Shown in pieces: positions 12,395 to 20,359 of a DNA stretch of 26,122 nt. Each line of letters begins with the position of its first letter. The stretch's first letter is position 1. Source of the DNA: Candidatus Levyibacteriota bacterium (lineage in GTDB: Bacteria > Patescibacteria > Microgenomatia > Levybacterales > UBA12049); contig JACPLG010000009.1 in assembly GCA_016186625.1 (NCBI GenBank), positions 1-26,122 on the forward strand, written 5' to 3'. Below the pieces are notes generated by a model. It did not search any database. It was not told the DNA's origin and saw nothing but the letters and a program-made list of their open reading frames with translations. A program made the position numbers and the translations under genes.

Positions 12395-13833
12395 AAAACT
12401 TGGTAGCTGTATTTTATTTTTTTCTTTCTCCTGCCAATGTCAATTGGGTAATCTCCCGTAAAACATGCTGTACATAAATCCGCTTCAGGAATTCCTATTG
12501 CTTTAAGTAGCCCTTTATAAGAGAGGTAATACAAAGAATTTGCTCCAATAAATTTTTTAATTTCCGAAACGCTTTTATGTGATCCAATTAAGTCTTTCTG
12601 CGAAGGTGTGTCAATCCCATAAAAATCGGGAAATCTAACAGGGGGGCTGGAACTTATAATATGAACCTCTTTTGCACCATTTCGCCTAAGCATTGCAACC
12701 AATTTTTTAGACGTAGTGCCTCTAACAATAGAATCGTCTATAATTACAACCTTTTTTCCTTTTATAACCTCTTTAATTGGATTTAATTTCATTTCAACTC
12801 CCATACCCCTTAAGTGCTGGTCAGGCATAATAAAAGTACGTCCAATATAGCGGTTTTTAGTAAGACCAAATTCAAGCGGGAGCCCAAGGGTATAAGCATA
12901 TCCTATAGCAGCAGGAATTGAAGAATCAGGAACAGGAATTACAACTCCTCCTTTTATGGGATTCTCATTTGCAAGCTCAATTCCCATATTTCTTCTGACA
13001 TCATAAACTCTTTTGCCAAGTAAAAAGCTATCAGGTCTGGCAAAATAGACAAATTCAAAAATATCAAGTTTTGGAATTGGCTTTGCAAGCTGCTGTGATT
13101 TGAGTCCTTTTGGGGAAATAACTATCATTTCTCCGGGCTTTATATCTCGGATAAAACGGCCATCCACTGTGTCAATTGCACAAGTCTCAGATGAAACAAC
13201 ATATCCCCCGCCTAGTTTTCCTAAGGCAAGTGGCCGAATACCGAAAGAGTCTCTTACGGCAACTATCTTGTCCTTACTCATTACAAGAAGGCAGAATGCT
13301 CCTACAAACATTGGGAAGGCCTCTTTTACTGCTTCCTCCAAAGAGCCGGTTTTTACAAAAAAGTACCTGATAACATAATGCATGAGTTCTGAGTCATTTA
13401 ATCCTCCCGTATAAAAACCTTTTTCTTGTAAAAATTTTGAGAGATTGTCATGCATTGGAAGATTTCCGTTATGTGCAAGAACCAACATGTCATCATTCCC
13501 TCTGCGAGAAGTTACGGGCTGAGAGTGGGAATCGTGGGTTCCGCCGGAAGTCGAATAGCGGTTGTGTCCTATTGACATATGCCCTTTTAAGTCTTTAAAA
13601 TTTTGTTCGCTATAAACTTGAGTCACAAGTCCTAAGGCTTTGTGAGTTCTTATGTTTTTTCCGTCAGATGCAGAAATCCCTGAACTTTCCTGTCCGCGGT
13701 GCTGAAGTGTATATAGTCCGAAGTACGTTAACCTTGCCGCCTGGAGGCCTTTTCTTCCGTAAATCCCGAATAGGCCGCACTTTTCCCCAATTTTTCGATC
13801 TGATAATCCCGATACTTCCGTTAAATCAATCAT
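12391..13833 (-). CDS. purF: Amidophosphoribosyltransferase
   Basis: PurF commits PRPP to purine synthesis by making phosphoribosylamine from glutamine and PRPP. In this 480-residue protein an 18-residue propeptide precedes nucleophile Cys19 (CGLFGIYG), followed by 'LQHRGQESSGI' (43-53), 'GHNRYSTSG', 'AHNGN' and the PRPP loop 'VVIIDDSIVRGTT' (362-374). The C-terminus has CTACFTG (Cys454, Cys457), but the other two positions that bind the [4Fe-4S] cluster in Bacillus PurF appear to be Asp (near 257 and at 403), so a complete cluster is unlikely. It overlaps purN by four bases and follows purC after 49 nt. Confidence 0.95.
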   Translation of the reverse strand: MIDLTEVSGLSDRKIGEKCGLFGIYGRKGLQAARLTYFGLYTLQHRGQESSGISASDGKNIRTHKALGLVTQVYSEQNFKDLKGHMSIGHNRYSTSGGTHDSHSQPVTSRRGNDDMLVLAHNGNLPMHDNLSKFLQEKGFYTGGLNDSELMHYVIRYFFVKTGSLEEAVKEAFPMFVGAFCLLVMSKDKIVAVRDSFGIRPLALGKLGGGYVVSSETCAIDTVDGRFIRDIKPGEMIVISPKGLKSQQLAKPIPKLDIFEFVYFARPDSFLLGKRVYDVRRNMGIELANENPIKGGVVIPVPDSSIPAAIGYAYTLGLPLEFGLTKNRYIGRTFIMPDQHLRGMGVEMKLNPIKEVIKGKKVVIIDDSIVRGTTSKKLVAMLRRNGAKEVHIISSSPPVRFPDFYGIDTPSQKDLIGSHKSVSEIKKFIGANSLYYLSYKGLLKAIGIPEADLCTACFTGDYPIDIGRRKKKIKYSYQVL

Positions 13834-13882
13834 TTACCACTGAAATAAGAACTGGACGTAACACCCAATAAGTAAACCAAAT

Positions 13883-14821
13883 TTACCCCATGTTATCAAG
13901 TGACAATTTTATCTCGGAGCTCGAAAACTTATTGGAAAACTCTACATTTTTACCTGTTATTTTTTTGTAAATTTGAATGTACCTATTACTTACTTGTTTT
14001 ATTAATTCCGCTGGCATTTTTGGTGGCACGCCACTCCCCTTATATCCTCTTTTTGCATACCAAAGGCGCAAAAATTCTTTATCAAAATTCTGCGGTTCGA
14101 GTCCTTTTGCATGTATTTGCCTATAAGTTTTTTTAATCCAGAACCTTGAAGAATCAGGAGTATGAATTTCATCGATTAACATTAATTTGCCTTCTTTATC
14201 TAGCCCGAATTCGTATTTGGTGTCCACTAAAATAATTCCAGCCCTTTCGCAGATTTTTGTACCTCGTTCGAACAATTCAAGTGATATCTTTTTCATTTTT
14301 CTCCAAATTTTGGGACTAACAATTCTTCTTTGAAGAATTTCTTTTTCTGTTAATCGTTCGTCGTGAACTTTACTTCCCGCTTCCGGATGGGTTGTTGGTG
14401 TAATTGCTGGATTTGGAAGCTTTTGATTTTTTCGCAAACTATCTGGAAACCGAATGCCATAAATTATCCTTTCGCCTTTTTCATATGATCCCCAAATTGA
14501 AGTATTGGTTACACCGGTTATATACCCCCTAACAACCATCTCTACTGGAATTATTTTTGCATTTTTAACAATTGAGATGTTTGGATGAGGGACTGAAATT
14601 AGATGATTTGGGATAATGTCTTTTGTTTTCTCAAACCAGAAAGCGGACAGTTGATTTAGTACTGATCCTTTTCCGGGAATTAAACCTAAAATCACATCAA
14701 ACGCAGAAATCCTATCAGTTGTTACAATTACTCGCTTATCGTCGACGATATAAAAATCCCTAACTTTCCCTGAATACTTTCTCCCAAACCCCCTTAAATT
14801 AACCGTCTTTATTAGTTTCAT
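13883..14821 (-). CDS. purC: SAICAR synthetase
   Basis: PurC joins CAIR and aspartate with ATP to give SAICAR. The 312-residue protein is of the long type (compare about 240 in E. coli, about 300 in yeast). It shows 'SGKVRD' (17-22), 'TDRISAFD' (35-42), 'VVRGYITG' near 97-104, 'THPEAGSKVHDE' near 143-154 and 'DTKYEFG' followed by 'DEIHTPDSSRFW'. These match both signature regions of the family. The start overlaps purE by 23 bases, and there is no clear Shine-Dalgarno sequence. It uses the product of purK-purE, encoded immediately upstream. Confidence 0.95.
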   Translation of the reverse strand: MKLIKTVNLRGFGRKYSGKVRDFYIVDDKRVIVTTDRISAFDVILGLIPGKGSVLNQLSAFWFEKTKDIIPNHLISVPHPNISIVKNAKIIPVEMVVRGYITGVTNTSIWGSYEKGERIIYGIRFPDSLRKNQKLPNPAITPTTHPEAGSKVHDERLTEKEILQRRIVSPKIWRKMKKISLELFERGTKICERAGIILVDTKYEFGLDKEGKLMLIDEIHTPDSSRFWIKKTYRQIHAKGLEPQNFDKEFLRLWYAKRGYKGSGVPPKMPAELIKQVSNRYIQIYKKITGKNVEFSNKFSSSEIKLSLDNMG

Positions 14822-15329
14822 TGAGGTATTTTTTATATTTTATCTTTTCAAGTCTTTTGGCTTTTTGTAAAACTTGGCCCTCGAGTAACTTTTTGTAACT
14901 TGCAACTTTTGCAAGAATTTTTGGATTATTTGCGCCCACTATGCTTGCCGCCAGAATTCCTGCGTTTTTTGCTCCATTTACTGCAACCGTTGCAACAGGA
15001 ATTCCCGGCGGCATTTGTACGATTGATAAAAGAGAATCCAAACCATCCAAACTTTTACTCTTTATGGGAACTCCAATTACGGGAAGTGGCGTTATTGCTG
15101 CGATCATTCCGGGTAAATGCGCAGATCCTCCCGCTCCTGCAATTATTACCTTCACTCCTTTTTCCCGAGCCTTTGTTGCAAACTCAAACATCCTTTTCGG
15201 TGTCCTGTGAGCAGAAACTATTGTTAGTTCATAGGGGATTTTAAACCCGTCCAAAACCTCTGCCGCCTCTTTCATTACAGGCAAATCCGAGTCCGAACCC
15301 ATGATTATTGAAACCTGCGGTTTCTTCAT
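14799..15329 (-). CDS. purE: N5-CAIR mutase
   Basis: PurE (class I) moves the carboxyl group of N5-CAIR to give CAIR. The 176-residue protein has 'GSDSDLPVM' (11-19), His41 in SAHRTP, and 'AGAGGSAHLPGM' (64-75), then 'SLDGLDSLLSIVQMPPGIPVATV', the classic class I pattern. The presence of purK next door agrees with class I rather than the CO2-using class II type. AGGA lies 4 nt ahead of the ATG. It overlaps purK by four bases and purC by 23. The C-terminal about 20 residues are basic and add slightly to the usual length of about 165. Confidence 0.96.
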   Translation of the reverse strand: MKKPQVSIIMGSDSDLPVMKEAAEVLDGFKIPYELTIVSAHRTPKRMFEFATKAREKGVKVIIAGAGGSAHLPGMIAAITPLPVIGVPIKSKSLDGLDSLLSIVQMPPGIPVATVAVNGAKNAGILAASIVGANNPKILAKVASYKKLLEGQVLQKAKRLEKIKYKKYLNETNKDG

Positions 15330-16519
15330 ATTCCTAGCGCCTTTCGGGCCCTACTTGCTTTTTTCAAGTTTATTTCAACGCTATCTCCCACCACAGTTAG
15401 GTGTCCCATTTTTCTACCAACTCTTCCATCCCTTTTACCGTATAAATGGTATGAAACTCCTGGAATTCTAAGCGCTCTCTCAAGTCCTTGCGGAAACCCT
15501 ATTCCTTCTCTTGTTCCCAAAATATTTTTCATAACAGCAGATTTTACAAGCATATCCGTTGAGCCTAAGGGAAGTCCTGTAATTGCTCTAATATGCTGTT
15601 CAAATTGGGAAGTAACAGATGCTTCAATTGTATAATGTCCGCTGTTATGGACTCTGGGAGCGATTTCATTTATCAAAACCTTGGCTTGCCCTGAGCTTTT
15701 ATCCTGAGTTTGCTCGCCTCGCTGCGAAGCGGGCCGAACGGATGTCGAAGGGATCAAAAACATTTCGAATCCAAAAACTCCGGCGCCTTTAAGTAATTTT
15801 ATAGTTTTTGTAGCAAGTACTTGGGCGCGCTTGCGAGCAAGTGGGGAAATTTTTGCAGGAGCAATAACAGTATCACAAATACTGTCTTTATGAATAGTTT
15901 CAACAACCGGATAAACTTTCACTTCTCCCTTAATACTTCTGGCTACCATAACAGCAAGCTCTTTTTTAAAATCTATAAATCGCTCAATGTACAAACTTCT
16001 GCCTTTTAATTTCTTAAGTCCATTATCAATATCTTTTTCTGAACTTATAAGATAGTTTCCCTTCCCATCGTATGCGTCCATTCTTGCTTTTAAATACATT
16101 GGATATCCGAATTTTTTTGAAGCTTTTTTAATATCATCCGGAGAATTGACCGGAAAAAAGGGAGCAGTCGCAATTTTATTTTTTTTCAAAAATTCTTTTT
16201 GTTTTAATTTATCTTTGATAATCCCAATTGTTTTTGGAGATGGATGAACTGGCACGCCTTTATCTGCGATTTTTTGAAGAACTCCATCATTTACAAACTC
16301 TGCTTCAACGGTTAATAGATCTGAAAGCTTTGCAAGGAGTCTAGTTGTTTTTGCATCTTTGTAGTCTCCTACGATCTGGCGGTCTGCAACTTGACCTGCG
16401 GGGCTTTTTGGGGTGGGATCAGTTACTATCACAAAAAATCCCATTTTTTTGGCGGCTAGGGTCAACATTTTTCCTAATTGCCCACCACCCACTATACCTA
16501 TCGTTGCGGGGTAATTCAT
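15326..16519 (-). CDS. purK: N5-carboxyaminoimidazole ribonucleotide synthase
   Basis: PurK makes N5-CAIR from AIR, bicarbonate and ATP. The 397-residue ATP-grasp protein begins with 'IGIVGGGQLGKML' (7-19) and has 'YPMYLKARMDAYDGKGNY' near 140-157 and 'NEIAPRVHNSGHYT' late in the chain, all PurK signatures. Residues about 256-278, between 'FEMFLI' and 'VLINEIAPR', are absent from typical PurK and are encoded by a palindromic repeat-like insertion at a beta-hairpin, where an extension could be tolerated. It is the first enzyme gene of the purine run, behind a TTGACA-N16-TAAAAT promoter with a near-leaderless start. Confidence 0.94.
   Translation of the reverse strand: MNYPATIGIVGGGQLGKMLTLAAKKMGFFVIVTDPTPKSPAGQVADRQIVGDYKDAKTTRLLAKLSDLLTVEAEFVNDGVLQKIADKGVPVHPSPKTIGIIKDKLKQKEFLKKNKIATAPFFPVNSPDDIKKASKKFGYPMYLKARMDAYDGKGNYLISSEKDIDNGLKKLKGRSLYIERFIDFKKELAVMVARSIKGEVKVYPVVETIHKDSICDTVIAPAKISPLARKRAQVLATKTIKLLKGAGVFGFEMFLIPSTSVRPASQRGEQTQDKSSGQAKVLINEIAPRVHNSGHYTIEASVTSQFEQHIRAITGLPLGSTDMLVKSAVMKNILGTREGIGFPQGLERALRIPGVSYHLYGKRDGRVGRKMGHLTVVGDSVEINLKKASRARKALGI
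15689..15755. repeat. Repeat-like element inside purK
   Basis: The stretch starts CCCTGAGC and ends TCGAAGGGATC on the plus strand, with a GC-rich hairpin (GCCTCGCTGCGAAGCGGGC region) in the middle and an internal ATCCTGAGT. The ends match the CCCTTCGA...CTCAGGAT family seen in purM and boundary C. It is translated in frame as about 22 residues. Confidence 0.6.
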
Positions 16520-16528
16520 TACACTCTG

Positions 16529-16556
16529 ATTTTATTTCTTTTATTTGAATTGTCAA
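16529..16556 (-). promoter_or_regulatory. Promoter of the purine run
   Basis: TTGACA (16556-16551), a 16-nt spacer and TAAAAT (16534-16529). The -10 ends 9 nt before the purK ATG, leaving a leader of only a few bases and no Shine-Dalgarno sequence. There is no room for a purine riboswitch. Confidence 0.6.
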
Positions 16557-16560
16557 TGGG

Positions 16561-16644
16561 CTATCTCAACAATCCGATTACTGCTCCCATTACCAAAAGA
16601 GAAGCAAGGCCACACCCAAAAAAGCCGCTTGTAATACCACCCAT
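16561..16644 (-). CDS. Possible 27-residue hydrophobic peptide upstream of purK
   Basis: From ATG 16644 the frame reads MGGITSGFFGCGLASLLVMG and seven more residues (AVIGLLR) to TAG 16563-16561. It is a Gly-rich hydrophobic span of the right length for one membrane helix, ending in Arg. The stop lies just before the -35 of the purK promoter. TAATAA sits 8 nt ahead of the ATG, similar to the leaderless starts elsewhere in the window. It may be a real small membrane peptide or chance; too short to assign. Confidence 0.35.
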   Translation of the reverse strand: MGGITSGFFGCGLASLLVMGAVIGLLR

Positions 16645-16647
16645 AAT

Positions 16648-16676
16648 TTGTTTTATTATGATTGAAATAATAAAAT
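16648..16676 (+). promoter_or_regulatory. Possible promoter of the EEP-fold gene
   Basis: TTGTTT (16648-16653), a 17-nt spacer and TAAAAT (16671-16676), 10 nt before the ATG at 16687. The -35 match is moderate. Confidence 0.35.
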
Positions 16677-16686
16677 ATCTAACGGG

Positions 16687-17466
16687 ATGAGATTAATAAA
16701 TCTAAATATTTGGGGTGGAATTCTTTTCGATGAATTAATTCAGTTCTTACGGGAAAAGAAGCAAGATAGCAACTTCTTCTGTCTTCAAGAAGTGCATAAA
16801 TCAGACAGATCAGTCATAACACCTAAAGGAGGCCGTTCAAACATATTGCTCGATCTAAAAAAAGAGCTATCGGACTTTGATTTTATTTTCTCTCCAAGTT
16901 ATCACGGTAGAGATTTTGAATATGTTGTTGATTATCCCCTTTCCCATGGCCCAGCAATATTTTGGAAAAAATCTCATCCTCCAAAAAAAACTGGTTCTAT
17001 TTTTACCCACTATTCAGAAAATGATGTAAGGCAGTTTCCAGGCCATATTCAGCCTGACGTTCCCAGAAATTTCCAATATTTAATTTATGATAAATTTCTT
17101 GTAATAAATTTTCATGGATATTGGACTCCTTCTGCTAAATTCGATACAAAGGAACGACTGGAGCAGTCGGAAAAGATTATTGCATTTGCAAAGAATCAGA
17201 ACTTACCTGCAATAATTGCTGGCGATTTTAATCTAGCAATTGATACTAAAAGTGTTGCTATGTTTGAAGAAGGGGGTTTCAGAAATTTGGTAAGAGAGTC
17301 TAAGGCAAAAGCCACAAGAAGCAAACACTACAATATTAAATGGAGAAAAAATGATAAATTTGCAGATTATATTTTTGTGTCAAAAGACGTAAGAGTTTTA
17401 GAATTTAAAGTATTGCCGGACCAAGTCTCCGACCACCTACCCCTTTATTTGGAGTTTGAGGTTTAG
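16687..17466 (+). CDS. Endonuclease/exonuclease/phosphatase-fold enzyme
   Basis: The 259-residue protein has the full EEP active site: Asn7 (LNIWGG), Glu35 (LQEVH), His143 (NFHG), Asp180 and Asn182 (GDFN), Asp227 (ADYIFV) and the Asp249-His250 pair (SDHLPL). The fold cleaves phosphodiester or phosphomonoester bonds in nucleic acids, lipids or nucleotides, and the substrate cannot be read from sequence. There is no signal peptide, so it is probably cytoplasmic. The gene is transcribed away from the purine run, and its stop overlaps the stop of the converging AlkD-like gene by two to three bases, with no terminator between them. Confidence 0.9.
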   Translation: MRLINLNIWGGILFDELIQFLREKKQDSNFFCLQEVHKSDRSVITPKGGRSNILLDLKKELSDFDFIFSPSYHGRDFEYVVDYPLSHGPAIFWKKSHPPKKTGSIFTHYSENDVRQFPGHIQPDVPRNFQYLIYDKFLVINFHGYWTPSAKFDTKERLEQSEKIIAFAKNQNLPAIIAGDFNLAIDTKSVAMFEEGGFRNLVRESKAKATRSKHYNIKWRKNDKFADYIFVSKDVRVLEFKVLPDQVSDHLPLYLEFEV

Positions 17467-18047
17467 ACCATACCATTAAGATAGGCTTTTCTTTCTTTCT
17501 CTGGAAATTTTTCAATAGCATAACGAAGAGCCACTCGCCCCATCTTTTTATAGTGTTTTTTAAGAAATTTTTCTAAAACTTTATGGTCTCTTTTCCCTAC
17601 CTCTTTAAGCATCCAACCAACAGCTTTTTGGATAAGGTCATTTTCATCTCCAATCAAACTTTCTGCGATTAAAATTGCGTCATCATACATCCTGTTTTTT
17701 ATAAAATAATAAGTTGATACCATTGCAATTCGCCGTTCCCACAAACTATTTGATTTAGCAAGCTTATGCAAAACTATTTTTGGTTTGTCTATCAGATACC
17801 CGCCTATAATTTTGTCCGAGGACAAATCCACTAAGTCCCAGTTGTTAATAAACTTTGTATTTTTAAGATAGAACTCATAAATCCTCCTTTGAAGTAATTC
17901 TTCGTGTTGAAATTGGTGGACTAAGATAAGAAGAGCAATCAGTCTTTCTTCGTGGATTTCTGAGCGAAGCAGTCTCCCAATATCTTCAAATGGCAAATCT
18001 TTGTATTTGATTGCGATTTTTCGCGACTGTGGAACCGGGATTCCCAA
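17463..18047 (-). pseudogene. AlkD-like DNA alkylation repair protein, 5'-truncated
   Basis: The readable 194 residues match AlkD-type HEAT-repeat DNA glycosylases: 'GIPVPQSRKIAIKYK' near the start, 'EERLIALLILV', 'NNWDLVDLSS', 'LWERRIAMVSTYYFI' and 'LIQKAVGWMLKEVGKRD'. AlkD binds and excises alkylated bases. Family members carry about 35-45 more residues before this point. Here the frame continues upstream through LEYGYGDVF, which still matches the family 'xYGxGDVFLG', and then meets the TGA that is the stop codon of the IMPase-family gene. No in-frame ATG or GTG exists; TTG 18047 is the only listed start. Either a shortened protein is made from TTG, or the 5' end has been deleted. Confidence 0.7.
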
Positions 18048-18074
18048 GAAAACATCGCCGTATCCATACTCAAG

Positions 18075-18875
18075 TCAATTGGCGTGGATTATTTTTTGGA
18101 GTTTTTTATGAAGAGTGGGCGCTGCGGCACAGGAAGTAAAGTTCTGCCTGGTTCTTTTGAGTGGATTTGAATAATCCATACTCTTTCCCCAAACATCTGT
18201 ATAAATTCCTCCTGCTTCTTCAATTACTATGTGAGGTGCAACATTGTCCCATATTTTACCGTTGAAGAAGATTGATCCTCCGTACGAACCCCTGGCAACC
18301 ATCATCTCGTCAAAAACACTATTGCTCCTTCTAAGATTCTGAGAATTTAATAAAATTTCGCCCGCTATTTTTATTTGTTTTCTGACCAAATCAGGATTAT
18401 CTTTTTTGGGATCTTCTCCCACAGCAACAAGCACCTTGGATAAATCTGCCTCGGGCGTAACTTTTGTTTTTTTCCCGTTGAAATAAGCGCCCTTGCCCTT
18501 TTCGGCAGTTGCCCACTGGTCTAAACTTGGTAAAGACAATCCACCCGCAATTGGAATATCATTCTTGAGCAAACCAATCATAGTGCCATATGTTACAACT
18601 CCTACTGCAAAATTGGCTGTGCCGTCAATGGGATCAACTACCCATGTGTAATCCGAGTTTTTATCAACAACTCCTGCTTCCTCATCAACTATGTTGTAAT
18701 CCGGATATGTTTTTTCAATTTCTCCGACAATATACTTACCAATCTCTATGTCTGTATCAGTTAAAACCTGCGTTGCGTCTTCTTTTTTAATCCTTCCTTC
18801 TACTTTCCCAAAATTCTCAAGAGCAATTTTAGAAGTTTTAATTAAAAGCTCTTCGATAAAAGCTGCGTATGTCAT
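18075..18875 (-). CDS. Inositol-monophosphatase-family phosphatase
   Basis: The ATG at 18875, one base after the thrC stop, is preferred over an overlapping TTG at 18887; this gives 266 residues. Numbered from the TTG, the metal-binding set is Glu69/Glu70 (DEEAG), Asp85 and Asp88 (WVVDPIDGT) and Asp214 (IWDNVAPH), the Li+-sensitive phosphatase signature. Members dephosphorylate inositol phosphate, fructose bisphosphate, PAP or, in some bacteria, histidinol phosphate; nothing here settles which. It is cotranscribed with thrC. Its stop is directly followed, in the same frame, by AlkD-like sequence. Confidence 0.9.
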   Translation of the reverse strand: MTYAAFIEELLIKTSKIALENFGKVEGRIKKEDATQVLTDTDIEIGKYIVGEIEKTYPDYNIVDEEAGVVDKNSDYTWVVDPIDGTANFAVGVVTYGTMIGLLKNDIPIAGGLSLPSLDQWATAEKGKGAYFNGKKTKVTPEADLSKVLVAVGEDPKKDNPDLVRKQIKIAGEILLNSQNLRRSNSVFDEMMVARGSYGGSIFFNGKIWDNVAPHIVIEEAGGIYTDVWGKSMDYSNPLKRTRQNFTSCAAAPTLHKKLQKIIHAN

Positions 18876-18876
18876 A

Positions 18877-20259
18877 TTAAACTGCAATTTTCTGAAGAAT
18901 TATATTTTTTATCACATTTGGATCTGCAGGCACACGCATGGGTTTATTTCCAAAAGTTGACTTAATTTTAGGACCATCTTTTGAAACTATCGATTTTGTT
19001 GTGGATCCTTCATGAAGTTTTCCCGAGTGGTATGCAACAGGATAATCCGGGTCCTTCAGCATATTTCCTGTGAGAATTGCTACAACCCTCTCTTCTCTAT
19101 CAAATACCTCATCTGTCCCCTCTTCAACAATTCTTTTAAGCCCTGCAACAGTTACGGCGGACGCTGGCTCAGCTCCAATTCCGTCCCTTCCAATTATTGC
19201 CTTTGCATCTGCAATTTGCTGCTCGGATACTTCTGTCACCCAACCGTTTGTAGCTCTTACTCCATCAAGTGCTTTTCTATATGAAACAGGCTTTCCAATC
19301 TTTATAGCGGTTGCAAGAGTCCTGGCGTCCTCAACTATTGCCATATTGTCCGGATTTCCACTTATAACTCCTCTGTAAAGAGGGTCTGCGCCTCTTGCTT
19401 GTACAACAGTGATTTTTGGATATTTTTTAATAAATCCCAAAGTCTTAAGCTCTCTTAAGCCTTTCCAAATTGATGAAGCGTGTCCCAGATTTCCCCCTGG
19501 TACAACTATTCTATCCGGCACTTGCCATTCCATTTGTTCCAAAAGCTCAGCTACTATTGTTTTTTGTCCCTCAATTCTAAAAGGATTAATAGAATTTACT
19601 ATATAAACGCCAATTTCAGGCATTATCTGCATAACTAGCTCCATTGCTTTATCAAAATCGCCCTCAATTTGGAGAGTCAATGCGCCAAAATCCAGAGCCT
19701 GGGACAATTTACCATAAGATATTTGTCCTTCCGGGATAAAAACAATTGGTAAAATTCCTGCTCTTTTTGCATACGCTGCCATAGAGGCTGAGGTATTTCC
19801 GGTTGAGGCACATGCAACAGCTTTGACTCCCAGTATTTTGGCTTGGGTTATTGCGCCGCTCATTCCCGGATCCTTGAATGATCCTGTTGGATTATCACCT
19901 TGATGTTTGAAATAAAGTCTTGGAAGGCTCACATATTTTGCTGATTCAAAACTTTGAAGAAACCTCGTGTTGCCTTCTCCCAATGTTACGATACTGCTCT
20001 CCTCATCAACAAAAGGCAATAGTTCCCTAAATCTCCATACCCCACTTGCGTCTAGTGGATTATCCAACATCCTTCTTTTTCTCCAAATTACTTTAAGTTT
20101 TTCAGGATCTAATTTTTTTGGAAAATCATAAATAACGTCAAGCAAATTTGCTCCCAGCTCGTGAGGATTTTTACATTGATAAATTGGGTCTGGCCCTATG
20201 GGATAAGCTGCATCACCAGAAATGCACTCAAGTCTTGCAAGGTTTGCAACTGTACTCAT
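18877..20259 (-). CDS. thrC: Threonine synthase
   Basis: ThrC converts O-phosphohomoserine to threonine with PLP. The 460-residue protein has the PLP lysine Lys129 in NPTGSFKDPGM, 'ASTGNTSASMAAYAKR' (152-167) for phosphate/cofactor contacts, and the 'VVPGGNLGH' Gly loop. Two points differ from common members: the motif reads KDPGM rather than KDRGM, and the N-terminal Cys-pair knuckle that many relatives have is reduced to Cys12 and Cys29. A TTGATA-N17-TAATAT promoter lies upstream. It heads a minus-strand unit with the IMPase-family and AlkD-like genes; no other threonine genes are in the window. Confidence 0.9.
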   Translation of the reverse strand: MSTVANLARLECISGDAAYPIGPDPIYQCKNPHELGANLLDVIYDFPKKLDPEKLKVIWRKRRMLDNPLDASGVWRFRELLPFVDEESSIVTLGEGNTRFLQSFESAKYVSLPRLYFKHQGDNPTGSFKDPGMSGAITQAKILGVKAVACASTGNTSASMAAYAKRAGILPIVFIPEGQISYGKLSQALDFGALTLQIEGDFDKAMELVMQIMPEIGVYIVNSINPFRIEGQKTIVAELLEQMEWQVPDRIVVPGGNLGHASSIWKGLRELKTLGFIKKYPKITVVQARGADPLYRGVISGNPDNMAIVEDARTLATAIKIGKPVSYRKALDGVRATNGWVTEVSEQQIADAKAIIGRDGIGAEPASAVTVAGLKRIVEEGTDEVFDREERVVAILTGNMLKDPDYPVAYHSGKLHEGSTTKSIVSKDGPKIKSTFGNKPMRVPADPNVIKNIILQKIAV

Positions 20260-20272
20260 ATGTAGTCAGGAA

Positions 20273-20301
20273 ATATTAACATTTCAGCTTTACAATATCA
20301 A
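20273..20301 (-). promoter_or_regulatory. Promoter of the thrC unit
   Basis: TTGATA (20301-20296), a 17-nt spacer and TAATAT (20278-20273), 13 nt before the ATG, predicting a leader of about 6 nt. A TTGACA further up (near 20314-20309) is an alternative. Confidence 0.55.
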
Positions 20302-20347
20302 ACTCTCTTGTCAATTTACTTGGGCATTTTCCAAACTTTTGCTAAAC

Positions 20348-20353
20348 TAATAT
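20348..20353 (+). promoter_or_regulatory. -10 box of the Ca2+-ATPase gene
   Basis: TAATAT ends 6 nt before the ATG at 20360, so the mRNA should be leaderless. The -35 region is weak (TTGGGC is 22 nt upstream). Confidence 0.45.
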
Positions 20354-20359
20354 TATTCC

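Noticed and set aside
11991..12461. Plus-strand open frame of 156 codons across purN/purF
   Set aside because: It lies wholly opposite two clearly identified genes and has no recognisable content.
16520..16560. Purine riboswitch ahead of purK
   Set aside because: The predicted leader is only a few bases long, so there is no room for an aptamer.
16478..16690. Plus-strand open frame over the purK upstream region
   Set aside because: It overlaps the purK start, the promoter and the 27-residue peptide on the other strand, and it has no start signal or domain.
18075..18080. TGA recoded as glycine, which would fuse the phosphatase and AlkD-like genes
   Set aside because: TGA ends purQ and purF at normal lengths, and no other gene in the window contains an internal TGA. 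Recoding is not supported.
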